DNA of 28,664 bases, taken from contig CAYYEF010000006.1 in assembly GCA_964470825.1 (NCBI GenBank), positions 1 through 28,664 on the forward strand, given 5' to 3'. Shown here piece by piece: positions 1 through 7,188 of the stretch (its first letter is position 1; every line of letters starts with the position of its first letter). Source of the DNA: CAYYEF01 sp964470825 (GTDB lineage Bacteria > Patescibacteriota > Minisyncoccia > Phycocordibacterales > JAACPR01). A program made the position numbers and the translations under genes. Under the pieces are notes generated by a model that saw nothing but the letters and a program-made list of their open reading frames with translations, had not been told where the DNA came from and made no database searches.

Positions 1-753
1 CATAAATAATGGGAACTCTTTGCGGGCTACGTCCTCAGCTAACTGGCGTGTACCCTTTTCACTTTTTTTATGAGAAATCCATTCTTCTAGACGAACCACA
101 CTTAAATCAAATTTTTGAAAAGCTTTGAAGTAAACTTGAAGAGGTCGATGAAATGAGAAAGTGATTTTTTCTTGTTTCTTACTACCTGGAGCCATATCAA
201 TTTTATTTGTACTTTCTGTCATATATGAATCAATGCGACGGAATTGAACTTTTTTCTCATTATCAAATTGCCATGAACTTTGACCAATAATTCTAAAAGT
301 TGGATGATTCAAAACAATATAAGCGTGACCTGACTTTTTCAGAATTCGAGAAACTTCTGAAATTACTCCATTTAAGTCTTTCATATTTTGCAAAGCTAAG
401 ACGATCAGAACTTTATCAAAATAATTATCAGGTAAATCTGTTTTATCAGCTGACGCCACAACATAAGATAAATCGCCTTTTATTTCTGCTTCTACTTTTT
501 TCTTTTCAGCTAAAGCAATCAATTCAGCGCCTAAATCTAGACCAACTGTTTTCTTGGCTAACTTAGCAATCTGACGAGTAAAGAAACCTTCGCCACAACC
601 AAGCTCTGCAACAACATCAGTTGATTGAATATCCATCATTCGCAGTAGATTAGGCCCTACCACTTTGTTGTGATAAGTATCGTCTTCTTCTAAATGGTCT
701 TTATACCAACCAGCTACTTTACCCCATGAGGTGTCTTGAGTTTTTTTATTCAT
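1..753 (-). CDS. SAM-dependent class I methyltransferase, C-terminus cut by window edge
   Basis: The gene starts at ATG 751-753 and stays open to the window edge, giving 251 visible codons. Residues around 49-57 read VAELGCGEGFF, the glycine-rich SAM-binding motif I of Rossmann-fold methyltransferases. An acidic loop (VGLDLGAEL) follows about 20 residues later, and an ASADKTDLPDNYFD motif II/III region resembles the Methyltransf_11 group. Substrate is unknown: nothing separates a small-molecule enzyme from an rRNA, tRNA or lipid one. It lies downstream of thrC but a hairpin terminator stands between them, so it is probably transcribed on its own. The short AT-rich spacer 754-795 must hold its promoter, but I see no convincing -35/-10 pair and no Shine-Dalgarno sequence. 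The family is clear; the function is not. Confidence 0.85.
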   Translation of the reverse strand, partial: MNKKTQDTSWGKVAGWYKDHLEEDDTYHNKVVGPNLLRMMDIQSTDVVAELGCGEGFFTRQIAKLAKKTVGLDLGAELIALAEKKKVEAEIKGDLSYVVASADKTDLPDNYFDKVLIVLALQNMKDLNGVISEVSRILKKSGHAYIVLNHPTFRIIGQSSWQFDNEKKVQFRRIDSYMTESTNKIDMAPGSKKQEKITFSFHRPLQVYFKAFQKFDLSVVRLEEWISHKKSEKGTRQLAEDVARKEFPLFM

Positions 754-792
754 ATATAGATACTATGATAAAAATCGATTTGAAGCAAAAAT

Positions 793-822
793 AAAAAAGC
801 GCCGTACCAGAAGGTCGTGCGC
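793..822 (-). terminator. Intrinsic terminator after thrC
   Basis: On the minus strand a hairpin with outer arms GCGC (799-802 with 819-822), an inner ACC/GGT pair (806-808 with 813-815), a 3x3 internal loop and a 4-base loop is followed by a T-rich run (TTTTTTATTTTT). It begins 9 nt after the thrC stop codon. Confidence 0.7.
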
Positions 823-831
823 TCATTGTTT

Positions 832-2190
832 TTAATTTCGATAATAGGCGGCTTCGACAGCCCTTAAATTCCCTTCTGCCACAATATAGGGATTACTATA
901 ATTACCTTGTCCCGAAATATGATACTCAACACCAGCTTCAGCAAACTTAATGCCAGAAGCGGTATTAACAACTACCACAGTATCATCTTCTTTGATTTCG
1001 TTTCGTTCACGCATTTGCATGGTGGCATTAAGAGCCACCGCGGTCTGAGGACAAATATTTGCCCCATTCCTCATGAACCTGGCCCAAGTATCTTTGAGTT
1101 CGACTTCCGTTACTCGAACAAAAGTGACATCAAAGTAAGCCAGGAGATTTTGAATGCGTGGAAAAGAGACAGGATTGTTAATATTCATGGCCGATGCGAC
1201 CGTTTGAGAAAATTCTCCAGGTGCATAGTCACTATATTGACTTTCTTGCCAACGAACCAAAGTGTCCGCTTTCTCAGATTGAGCGGCAATAATCTTTGGA
1301 AGATGATCAATCAGTCCGTGTTCTTTGGCACGAAGCAAACCAATCATCAACGCAGATAGATTTCCCCCATTACCAACGGGAATAGAAATCCAATCTGGAA
1401 CTTGCCAATCCATATCCTGAATAATTTCCAGACCAATGGTTTCTTGTCCAACAAGACGCATGTCATTCTTACTATTCACTAAAACAAGTTCTGGATGATT
1501 GACCGAGAATTCTTGAACCAAACGCATGCATGCATCAAAGCCATCTTTGTGATCAATGGCAATAACACGAGCACCATGAGCCATCGCCTGGAATAATTGA
1601 GCTGGTGAAATGTTTTGATTAGGAACCAAAACTACACAAGACAATTTATCTCGACGGTATGCAGCATAAATTGCCGCGGCCGCCGAAGTATCTCCAGTAG
1701 AAGCACATGAGACGCCTTTAATTCCAAGTTCTGGATACTCCAATTGGAGTCTTAGAGCATCTGAAATTGCTACAGGCATTCCGCGATCTTTGAAACTTTC
1801 CGATGGAGACTGTCCCTCCATCTTAATGAAAAGTTTTTTGAGACCGATTTCTTGTCCAAATGATTCTGGAATTTCGAAAGGATCCGTTTGTCCTTCATTA
1901 AGCGAGATAATCGCCTCCTCTGGAAAATCAGGAAGAATAAAATCCCGCCACATCCACACCCCAGAATTGTTTGGATAATTTCGACGCAAAGGACCGTAGC
2001 GCAAAGAGTCGAAATAATTTTGAAGTTTCTTGCCGTGCCCATAACGAGCAGTGATATATTCTTCATCTCTTTCGATTTGAAGAAGAGATCCGTTTTGAGG
2101 ATCGGTATAGTAGAAACGATCTGGAACTAAATTATTTCCACCTTCAACACTTTTGTGCCAAAAACGATACATAGGAGTCTGTTTTTTCAT
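832..2190 (-). CDS. thrC: Threonine synthase (PLP-dependent)
   Basis: This 452-residue protein converts O-phosphohomoserine to L-threonine in the cytoplasm. The Schiff-base lysine is K134 in the SFKDRG motif, and the phosphate-binding glycine loop is VGNGGN at 272-277. Both are characteristic of the fold-type II PLP enzymes, and STGDTSAAAA (164-173) is typical of ThrC. The length fits the family. The N-terminus contains the Y-G-pLRRNYP..SGVWMWRDFLP type segment seen in bacterial and archaeal ThrC. The ATG at 2188-2190 has no Shine-Dalgarno sequence, but a promoter lies just upstream. No homoserine dehydrogenase or homoserine kinase is in this window, so the substrate must come from genes elsewhere or from outside the cell. 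Confidence 0.93.
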   Translation of the reverse strand: MKKQTPMYRFWHKSVEGGNNLVPDRFYYTDPQNGSLLQIERDEEYITARYGHGKKLQNYFDSLRYGPLRRNYPNNSGVWMWRDFILPDFPEEAIISLNEGQTDPFEIPESFGQEIGLKKLFIKMEGQSPSESFKDRGMPVAISDALRLQLEYPELGIKGVSCASTGDTSAAAAIYAAYRRDKLSCVVLVPNQNISPAQLFQAMAHGARVIAIDHKDGFDACMRLVQEFSVNHPELVLVNSKNDMRLVGQETIGLEIIQDMDWQVPDWISIPVGNGGNLSALMIGLLRAKEHGLIDHLPKIIAAQSEKADTLVRWQESQYSDYAPGEFSQTVASAMNINNPVSFPRIQNLLAYFDVTFVRVTEVELKDTWARFMRNGANICPQTAVALNATMQMRERNEIKEDDTVVVVNTASGIKFAEAGVEYHISGQGNYSNPYIVAEGNLRAVEAAYYRN

Positions 2191-2201
2191 ATTTATTTGT
2201 A

Positions 2202-2230
2202 TTTGTACTAACTGCTCGAAAGCCTAACAA
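2202..2230 (-). promoter_or_regulatory. Putative thrC promoter
   Basis: Minus strand TTGTTA (2225-2230), a 17-nt spacer and TACAAA (2202-2207). The expected start site leaves a leader of only a few bases before the ATG at 2190. The -10 match is 4 of 6. Confidence 0.45.
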
Positions 2231-2252
2231 AACCACAGATTTTGTAAATAAA

Positions 2253-2279
2253 AAAGCGGCCATAATTTCAGGCCGCTTT
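2253..2279 (-). terminator. Intrinsic terminator after the HAD hydrolase gene
   Basis: A perfect 9-bp stem (AAAGCGGCC at 2253-2261 with its complement at 2271-2279) has a 9-base loop and is followed on the minus strand by TTTTTTATTT. It sits 3 bases after the HAD stop codon and insulates thrC. Confidence 0.9.
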
Positions 2280-2282
2280 ATG

Positions 2283-2900
2283 TCATCTTACTTTAAGTTG
2301 AGCCAACGAACTCACGCATTTCTGTGCTCCGGCTTTACGAAAATGTTCAGCCAAACCAAAAAAATGATTTCGCAGAATTGCAATCGGCTTTACCCCAGCA
2401 ATTCTCGCGTGAGACATATCCGAAACAACATCGCCAATATATGGAGTTTCATGACCAAGAGAAGATCGGCTGATGAAACTTTTAATATAATCGGTTTTGT
2501 CAGCAGTACGAATGGAACAAATTTCCAAATGAGAAAGATTAGATTTTTCTAAAATTGGAAAAATATTTTTTTCAGAGTTGGCTGAGATAATAGCAATCTC
2601 ATATCCAAAACATTTCAAATTTTCCAAAAGCGCATGAGCGTCAGAAAATAGATTTGCTTCATACGGATCAGCTTCAGCAAGATACCATTGCCAGATTTGA
2701 GAATCATCGGCAGTCACTCCATGTTCACGATAAAAATTATTAAACGGAAAATGAAAATGAGTAATGCAATCCTCAAAAGTTGGTGGATTTAAACCACTTT
2801 GTTTGAATACATTACAAACACCACGATAAACACAATCCATGGAATCAACGATAGTCCCATCAAAATCAAATAAAAAGAACGGTTTTTTCATACTGTCCAT
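2283..2900 (-). CDS. HAD-superfamily hydrolase, phosphoglycolate phosphatase-like
   Basis: This is a 205-residue haloacid dehalogenase-fold phosphatase. Motif I is FDFDGTIVDS, with nucleophile D12 and acid/base D14. Motif II is the Ser in AIISANS, and motif IV is YIGDVVSDMSHA, supplying the metal-binding acids. The helical insert between motifs I and II (roughly residues 20-85) is a C1-type cap, as in phosphoglycolate phosphatase or beta-phosphoglucomutase; the exact substrate cannot be read from sequence. The ATG at 2898-2900 follows a TATACT box almost directly. A second in-frame ATG at 2889-2891 would give a more ordinary 5' leader and still precede motif I. The gene stands alone, with its own terminator and a 64-nt gap after the TspO-like gene. 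Confidence 0.85.
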   Translation of the reverse strand: MDSMKKPFFLFDFDGTIVDSMDCVYRGVCNVFKQSGLNPPTFEDCITHFHFPFNNFYREHGVTADDSQIWQWYLAEADPYEANLFSDAHALLENLKCFGYEIAIISANSEKNIFPILEKSNLSHLEICSIRTADKTDYIKSFISRSSLGHETPYIGDVVSDMSHARIAGVKPIAILRNHFFGLAEHFRKAGAQKCVSSLAQLKVR

Positions 2901-2964
2901 GAGTATACTGAGTTTTATAAAAAATACCAGTTTTTAATTTTTAAATATTTTTTAGAGAAAAATT

Positions 2965-3360
2965 TTATTTATTTAGATAAGTAACAGTCAGTTGCAAGAC
3001 AGTTGCAAAAGAAACCCATAATAGATATGGGATTTGAATATAGGCAATCCATTTAATGTAAGGATAAATAACATAGATAGCCCAAATTAATGTTCCTAAT
3101 ACTAATAAGATATCTACTGCTGCTAAAAAATTATTTTTTAAACCAAATTGAATTGGAGTAAAAATAAAATTGAAAATTAAATTTAGAATAAAAGGCAAAG
3201 CTACAATTACTGGAAGTTGTTTTGTAATAACTTTATAAAAAACTGTGCCGAAACTAGCAGCAATTAAAATATAAAGTACACTCCAAACTGGACCAAAAAT
3301 CCATGATGGCGGAGCCCAAGTTGGTTTAATTAATTGTAAGTACCAATTATAAGCTTTCAT
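2965..3360 (-). CDS. TspO/MBR family membrane protein (tryptophan-rich sensory protein)
   Basis: This 131-residue, very hydrophobic protein has the TspO family signature: KPTWAPPSWIFGPVWSVLY near the N-terminus and IPYLLWVSFATVL near the C-terminus. Four to five membrane helices are visible. TspO proteins bind porphyrins, haem or sterols; in bacteria their role is usually in stress sensing or tetrapyrrole handling. At 131 residues it is shorter than the usual 150-160, mainly at the N-terminus before the KP..PP motif. The family's N-x-x-W segment reads NLIFNFIF, so that tryptophan is replaced. It starts 24 bases after the metK stop codon with no clear promoter of its own, so it is probably the last gene of the SAM-riboswitch unit. 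Confidence 0.85.
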   Translation of the reverse strand: MKAYNWYLQLIKPTWAPPSWIFGPVWSVLYILIAASFGTVFYKVITKQLPVIVALPFILNLIFNFIFTPIQFGLKNNFLAAVDILLVLGTLIWAIYVIYPYIKWIAYIQIPYLLWVSFATVLQLTVTYLNK

Positions 3361-3384
3361 TATTTAATTGTATCATAATATAAT

Positions 3385-4380
3385 TTAGCCCCACACTGCC
3401 CCATTACCAAAATGACCGAATTTAGCGCTTTCTCGAAATACTGGTTTTCTTAAATCTAAAAATTTAATAATCCCTTGAGGGGTTAAATCGTAGTCTTTAA
3501 TTTCTTCTTGAACTCCATCGACAGTTACTACAGCCATCAATGGCTCAGCTACACCGATAGCATAAGCCAAGTGCACAAACACTTCTTTAGCTTTTCGCTT
3601 TTGCAAATAATCAACAGCAATACGTCGAGCAATATACGCCCCACTACGATCAACTTTTGTAGCATCTTTACCAGAAAAACAACCACCACCAAGTGGAATA
3701 TTTGGACCATAATTATCTACTGCCAATTTTCTACCAGTTAAACCTGTATCAGCTTCGAATCCACCAATGAGCCACTGACCATTTGGATTTCTCAGCCACA
3801 CATCATTTACATTTTTAATTTCCGGATCAAGGTGTAGCACAATTTCTTTTTGAACCACTTCTTCTAAGTGATTATCGCTTTGATCACCACTTTCACAAAC
3901 CGAAGTTAAAATTTTCACGACTTTACCATTCAAGGTTGTGACTTGCGCCTTACCATCATGCTTACCCATTGCTTTGGTAAGTTTTCGCGAAAGCACCACT
4001 TCTAGCGGCAAAAATTCTGGGGTTTCATTTGTGGCATAACCGATCATGATTCCTTGATCACCAGCACCTTCGTTATCCACACCATTTTTAATTTCAGGAC
4101 TTTGCTGAACAACATTCACCGTTACACCAATCGGTTCCGTATATCCAAGGTCGGCATAAACAGAACGAGCAATTTCTCGAATGTTTAAATTCGCTTTTGT
4201 TGAAAGTTCTCCTGTAATAGTAATAATTCCATGTCCACCCAAAACTTCGACAGCCGATCTAGTAAAAGGATCCTGCTTCAAGGCTTCATCCAAAATTGCA
4301 TCACTAATTTGATCACAAATTTTATCTGGGTGTGATGGTGTTACAGATTCTGCTGTTTTATAAATATTTTTTATTATCAT
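3385..4380 (-). CDS. metK: S-adenosylmethionine synthetase
   Basis: MetK makes S-adenosylmethionine from methionine and ATP. The signature motifs are present: SHPDKICDQISDAILD at the N-terminus, GAGDQGIMIGYA in the middle and GGGCFSGKDATKVDRSGAY towards the C-terminus. I chose the ATG at 4378-4380 because it places TAESVTPSHPDK at the family-typical distance from the start. Upstream in-frame starts (TTG at 4411-4413, ATG at 4408-4410) would overlap the preceding gene. The 331-residue product is shorter than the usual 380-400 and ends at GHFGNGAVWG, so it lacks the last 15-20 residues of typical MetK. It lies 10 bases after the PLP enzyme gene and is therefore under the same SAM-I riboswitch, so its product feeds back on its own transcription. 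Confidence 0.95.
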   Translation of the reverse strand: MIIKNIYKTAESVTPSHPDKICDQISDAILDEALKQDPFTRSAVEVLGGHGIITITGELSTKANLNIREIARSVYADLGYTEPIGVTVNVVQQSPEIKNGVDNEGAGDQGIMIGYATNETPEFLPLEVVLSRKLTKAMGKHDGKAQVTTLNGKVVKILTSVCESGDQSDNHLEEVVQKEIVLHLDPEIKNVNDVWLRNPNGQWLIGGFEADTGLTGRKLAVDNYGPNIPLGGGCFSGKDATKVDRSGAYIARRIAVDYLQKRKAKEVFVHLAYAIGVAEPLMAVVTVDGVQEEIKDYDLTPQGIIKFLDLRKPVFRESAKFGHFGNGAVWG

Positions 4381-4390
4381 ATTTTTATCT

Positions 4391-5584
4391 TTATTTTTTA
4401 AGTGCTTCATCAAGAACGTTTATAATATCCACTGAGTCTTCTAGGCCTGCGGAAAATCGAAAAAATCCTTGTGTAATGCCCAGATCTTTTTCTCGGACTT
4501 CTTTAGGTAATGATTTATGACTCATAAATGCCGGATAACACAGAATAGTTTCTGGACTAGCTAATGATTCACCATAAATAATAATTTCACTTTTAATAAT
4601 TCTATTAACAAACCTTTTTATATTTTTTATAGATTCGTCTTTTAAAACAAATGATAAGACAGACCCGAAACCTCCTGTCATTTGTTTTTTTGCAACTAAA
4701 TGGTTTTCATGATTTTTTAATCCAGGATATAAAACCTTTTTCACAGCAGAATGTTTTGAAAGAAACTCTGCTATTTTTTGTGCGTTATCACTTACTTTTT
4801 TAAACCTAATTTCTAAAGTTTTAATCCCTTGAATAACTCTATAGCATTCATCTGGTGATAATACTGCTCCTATAGCACCTTGATAGAAACGTAGTTTTTC
4901 ATCTAATTTTTTATTACGAGTAACAATTGCCCCTGCAATTGCATCATTATGTCCCGCATAATATTTACTTAAACTATAAATAACTGTTTCTGCCCCATAA
5001 TTAAAACATTCTGTTGTTACGGGAGGAGCAAAAGTTGCATCCACTATGAAAGGTATTCCTGTTTCCTTCGAAATCTCTTTGACTTTTTCTAAATCAATAA
5101 TATGTAGCGATGGGTTTGTTGGTGTCTCTACAAAAAAGTACTTTGTAGTTGGTTTAATTATTTTTCTAACACTTTCCAAACTACCGAAATCAGCGTAGTC
5201 ACCTGTAATTCCAAAACGTGATAAAACATTTTCTATTAAACGATAAGTTCCACCATACACCTCTTTAGAAAAAACAATATGATCTCCTGGAGAAAGCGTT
5301 AGAAAAAGAGCAAACTCTGCAGCGACTCCTGAAGCAAAAACAGTAGTCTGAACTTTTCCATTTTTAATATTCTCTAATCCTGATATTTTATCTTCTAAAA
5401 TTGTTCTTGTTGGATTTTTACTTCTAGAATATTTATAATCTGGATTAGAGTCAAAATGTTTCCAAGCATAAGTTTTGCTTCTAATTAAAACAGGGGCGAC
5501 AGCACCATTTTCTTTATCAGGCTTTTCACCAGAATGAATTAACCTAGTCGATAAAGAATATTTTTTACTTCTTATTTTTGACAT
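4391..5584 (-). CDS. Cys/Met-metabolism PLP-dependent enzyme (cystathionine gamma-synthase/lyase family)
   Basis: This 397-residue fold-type I PLP enzyme belongs to the transsulfuration family. The N-terminal segment TRLIHSGEKPDKENGAVAP, the YSRSKNPTR motif (52-60) and the Schiff-base lysine K207 in YSLSKYYAGH are all typical. The family includes cystathionine gamma-synthase, cystathionine beta- and gamma-lyase, O-acetylhomoserine sulfhydrylase and methionine gamma-lyase, which sequence reading alone cannot separate. Repression by SAM through the upstream riboswitch and cotranscription with metK favour a biosynthetic role towards methionine, and that is inference. The ATG at 5582-5584 has an A/T-only leader without a Shine-Dalgarno sequence, 30 bases after the riboswitch terminator stem. 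Confidence 0.92.
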   Translation of the reverse strand: MSKIRSKKYSLSTRLIHSGEKPDKENGAVAPVLIRSKTYAWKHFDSNPDYKYSRSKNPTRTILEDKISGLENIKNGKVQTTVFASGVAAEFALFLTLSPGDHIVFSKEVYGGTYRLIENVLSRFGITGDYADFGSLESVRKIIKPTTKYFFVETPTNPSLHIIDLEKVKEISKETGIPFIVDATFAPPVTTECFNYGAETVIYSLSKYYAGHNDAIAGAIVTRNKKLDEKLRFYQGAIGAVLSPDECYRVIQGIKTLEIRFKKVSDNAQKIAEFLSKHSAVKKVLYPGLKNHENHLVAKKQMTGGFGSVLSFVLKDESIKNIKRFVNRIIKSEIIIYGESLASPETILCYPAFMSHKSLPKEVREKDLGITQGFFRFSAGLEDSVDIINVLDEALKK

Positions 5585-5604
5585 TTTATTTTATTAAGTT
5601 GATA

Positions 5605-5635
5605 AATAAAAAACAATCTCTAACGGGAGAGATTG
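5605..5635 (-). terminator. Intrinsic terminator of the SAM riboswitch expression platform
   Basis: On the minus strand CAATCTCT (5628-5635) pairs perfectly with AGAGATTG (5614-5621) around a 6-base loop, followed by TTTTTTATTTA. The 5' arm shares AATCT (5630-5634) with a competing antiterminator: AGATT (5656-5660) pairs with AATCT and CTTAT (5647-5651) pairs with ATAAG (5636-5640). AGATT overlaps the 3' strand of aptamer stem P1, so ligand-bound P1 would free the terminator. Confidence 0.9.
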
Positions 5636-5654
5636 CTTATCTAAATATAAGTTT

Positions 5655-5749
5655 GAATCTGTCCCTTTCGGGCTGAAGTTGGCACTTTGCATTTCTGTAA
5701 GTTGCCGGACGACTTTGCGGGTCAGTACCCTATTCGTCTCTCTTGATTC
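5655..5749 (-). ncRNA. SAM-I (S-box) riboswitch aptamer
   Basis: Reading the minus strand, the element opens with GAATCAAGAGAG, the S-box hallmark. A P2 hairpin GGGTACTGACCC follows (5719-5730), then CCGGCAAC, a P3 arm closing at GTGCCAA, then a P4 hairpin (CCC-GAAA-GGG), and it ends in GATTC. P1 is GAATC (5745-5749) with GATTC (5655-5659). P3 pairs GGC/GCC and ACTT/AAGT. The P2-loop to J3/4 pseudoknot, usually GG with CC, here reads GA with TC, a compensated change that keeps pairing. An antiterminator and terminator follow, so binding of SAM should stop transcription of the PLP enzyme, metK and probably the TspO gene. Identification rests on reading the core motifs by eye. Confidence 0.92.
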
Positions 5750-5770
5750 GCTATGAGATTGTTGCGATAG

Positions 5771-5797
5771 ATTATAACACATAATAATTTTTATCAA
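5771..5797 (-). promoter_or_regulatory. Promoter of the SAM-riboswitch unit
   Basis: On the minus strand a perfect -10 TATAAT (5771-5776) is preceded by TTGATA (5792-5797) at 15 bases, or by TTTTGA at 17 bases. The expected start near 5764 gives about 15 bases before the aptamer P1 stem. Confidence 0.75.
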
Positions 5798-5844
5798 AAT
5801 TATTATCTTTACTCTCGTGTTTTAATTTGCTAGTTTAATAATAG

Positions 5845-6303
5845 ATGAAAACTACTCGACCTTTATTGCGTGGAGAATTTGTTTTTCAAAAATTTCATAC
5901 AGACTATGAGGATATAATGGAGGATTTTGATGAATTTGATCCAGAAATACCAGATGCTGTCATAGATCTTGCTTTGAAATTTGAAAAAGACAGAAGAGTA
6001 ACTATAGAACTTTGGCATAAAAAACAATATTTAAAAAGAGATAGAGAAAATCCTCAGATTAGACTGGCTAATTTTTTTGAAATATGTGCTTTTGCAATAG
6101 AATTTCCACATGCTCATTTTGAACATGGTGAATATTGTGGATTTGATTCAATTATTGGAAAGTCAATTTTTAACAAATACTTTCCAACCATATATTCAAC
6201 AGATGAGGATGATTCAAATCTTTTTGGTATTTACAGTATTAATAACAAGATAGAACCTCTCCCTGATTTTTCTCTAGTGGTGACAAAAGAAACACTACTA
6301 TGA
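5845..6303 (+). CDS. Hypothetical acidic protein, 152 aa
   Basis: I do not recognise this protein. It has 152 residues, no membrane segment and no signal peptide. It is strongly acidic around residues 20-38 (DYEDIMEDFDEFDPEIPD) and again near residue 125 (STDEDDSN). One Cys lies in EICAFAIEF and another in EYCGFDS; FPHAHFEHGEY is rich in His and aromatic residues. It reads divergently from the SAM-riboswitch promoter, sharing the 5777-5844 spacer. The ATG at 5845 lacks a Shine-Dalgarno sequence. It is followed immediately by its own terminator, so it is a single-gene unit. The terminator and ordinary codon content support a real gene. Confidence 0.75.
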   Translation: MKTTRPLLRGEFVFQKFHTDYEDIMEDFDEFDPEIPDAVIDLALKFEKDRRVTIELWHKKQYLKRDRENPQIRLANFFEICAFAIEFPHAHFEHGEYCGFDSIIGKSIFNKYFPTIYSTDEDDSNLFGIYSINNKIEPLPDFSLVVTKETLL

Positions 6304-6332
6304 AACTTGCCTTAAAAAGCAAGTTTTTTATT
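6303..6332 (+). terminator. Intrinsic terminator after the acidic hypothetical gene
   Basis: AAACTTGC (6303-6310) pairs with GCAAGTTT (6319-6326) around an 8-base loop, then TTTATTTAAT. The stem begins at the last base of the stop codon. Confidence 0.88.
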
Positions 6333-6360
6333 TAATAAAAAGTAATATTTATAAGATAAA

Positions 6361-6394
6361 AACCGCAAGTAATATTTTAATATTACAAGCGGTT
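6361..6394 (-). terminator. Long intrinsic terminator after the protease-like gene
   Basis: AACCGC (6361-6366) pairs with GCGGTT (6389-6394), and inside it GTAATATT pairs with AATATTAC around a 2-base loop. AA/AA mismatches separate the two stems. A T run follows on the minus strand (GCGGTTTTTATCTT). It lies 5 bases past the stop codon at 6400. Confidence 0.82.
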
Positions 6395-6399
6395 ATAAA

Positions 6400-7029
6400 T
6401 TAATTTTCAGAATTTTTTGGGTAAAACCAAGGTTTTTGTATGTTTGGTAAAGGACGATCTCTCATAATAATACTTAAAATCGAAACAGCAACCATAACCT
6501 GAGGAGAGATCAGTCCGAGTGTCATTCCAATCAATCTTCCATCTTGAGTAAAAACTCCAGATCCAGATTCACTAGTATCTCCAATAAAAGAATCATCCAG
6601 GTTGCTATTGTTAAAATATTTACTTATTCGATCAACAATACCAACAGTGACAACTCCAGGAATATGATTTCTGACACCAGCTTGAAATACAATATCATCT
6701 GGTTCAATTTCTTCTACAACCCCTAAACCAGTAATACTAGAACTTGGAGGGACAGTTATATGATATGTATGATGTTTTTCAATCCTCCTAATTTCTTTAA
6801 CTGGCACAGGAATTTTATTTGCAATCAAAGCTTCTCTGGGATGAAAATCTTTGGTGTGATAAGACATTATTTCACTAGGCCCCAAATGTAAACCTGAAAC
6901 CATTGTTTCATAATTCCCAACCATCGCCACAACAACTTTTTCGACTGTAATAATTAAATCATCCAAACGTTTAGATTTTGGATCAGATACAATATCACCA
7001 CGTCTATAAACAAAATATTGAGAGTTCAT
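6400..7029 (-). CDS. Trypsin-like (S1-fold) peptidase-related protein, possibly inactive
   Basis: This 209-residue protein has the layout of small chymotrypsin-fold proteases such as staphylococcal V8. VSGLHLGPSEIMSYH resembles the segment leading to the catalytic His (H58). PDDIVFQAGVRN and VVTVGIVDRI resemble the mid-domain strands, and SESGSGVFTQDGRLIGMTLG matches the catalytic-serine region (S155; compare NSGSPVF...VIGI). The place where the catalytic Asp would sit reads HHTYHITVP and has no Asp, so the triad is incomplete or rearranged. There is no signal peptide or membrane helix, so it appears cytoplasmic. I chose ATG 7027-7029 because a promoter (-10 at 7058-7063) would start transcription downstream of the alternative ATG at 7069-7071. 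The assignment rests on motif resemblance and is tentative. Confidence 0.6.
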   Translation of the reverse strand: MNSQYFVYRRGDIVSDPKSKRLDDLIITVEKVVVAMVGNYETMVSGLHLGPSEIMSYHTKDFHPREALIANKIPVPVKEIRRIEKHHTYHITVPPSSSITGLGVVEEIEPDDIVFQAGVRNHIPGVVTVGIVDRISKYFNNSNLDDSFIGDTSESGSGVFTQDGRLIGMTLGLISPQVMVAVSILSIIMRDRPLPNIQKPWFYPKNSEN

Positions 7030-7057
7030 AATTATTAGGTTCAAATATCTATAGATA

Positions 7058-7086
7058 ATCCTATACCTCATTTATAAAAAGTTCAA
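7058..7086 (-). promoter_or_regulatory. Putative promoter of the protease-like gene
   Basis: Minus strand TTGAAC (7081-7086), a 17-base spacer and TAGGAT (7058-7063). A start near 7051 gives a leader of about 22 bases to the ATG at 7029, and it decides between the two possible starts. Confidence 0.5.
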
Positions 7087-7106
7087 GAAATATTTTTTAA
7101 CACTCT

Positions 7107-7134
7107 TTGACAAAGTAAAAATAAATGTTATAAA
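7107..7134 (+). promoter_or_regulatory. Promoter of the six-helix membrane protein gene
   Basis: A perfect -35 TTGACA (7107-7112), a 16-base spacer and TATAAA (7129-7134). Start expected near 7141, leaving a leader of about 48 bases. The leader holds an inverted repeat, ACTTGGA (7149-7155) with TCCAAGT (7170-7176), around a 14-base loop. Confidence 0.75.
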
Positions 7135-7188
7135 TTACCACAGAAAGGACTTGGAAAAATTAATCAACCTCCAAGTTAATTTAGTTCT

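Noticed and set aside
907..1359. 150-codon plus-strand frame inside thrC
   Set aside because: It lies antisense to well-conserved threonine synthase codons and its translation resembles no protein; it is a shadow frame.
5594..5797. Open 67-codon minus-strand frame
   Set aside because: It overlaps the SAM-I aptamer, its terminator and promoter; the RNA structure explains the sequence and the translation looks like no protein.
6361..6394. Long imperfect palindrome, considered as a recombination or att site
   Set aside because: It sits directly after a stop codon with a T tract on the correct strand and occurs once, so an intrinsic terminator explains it.
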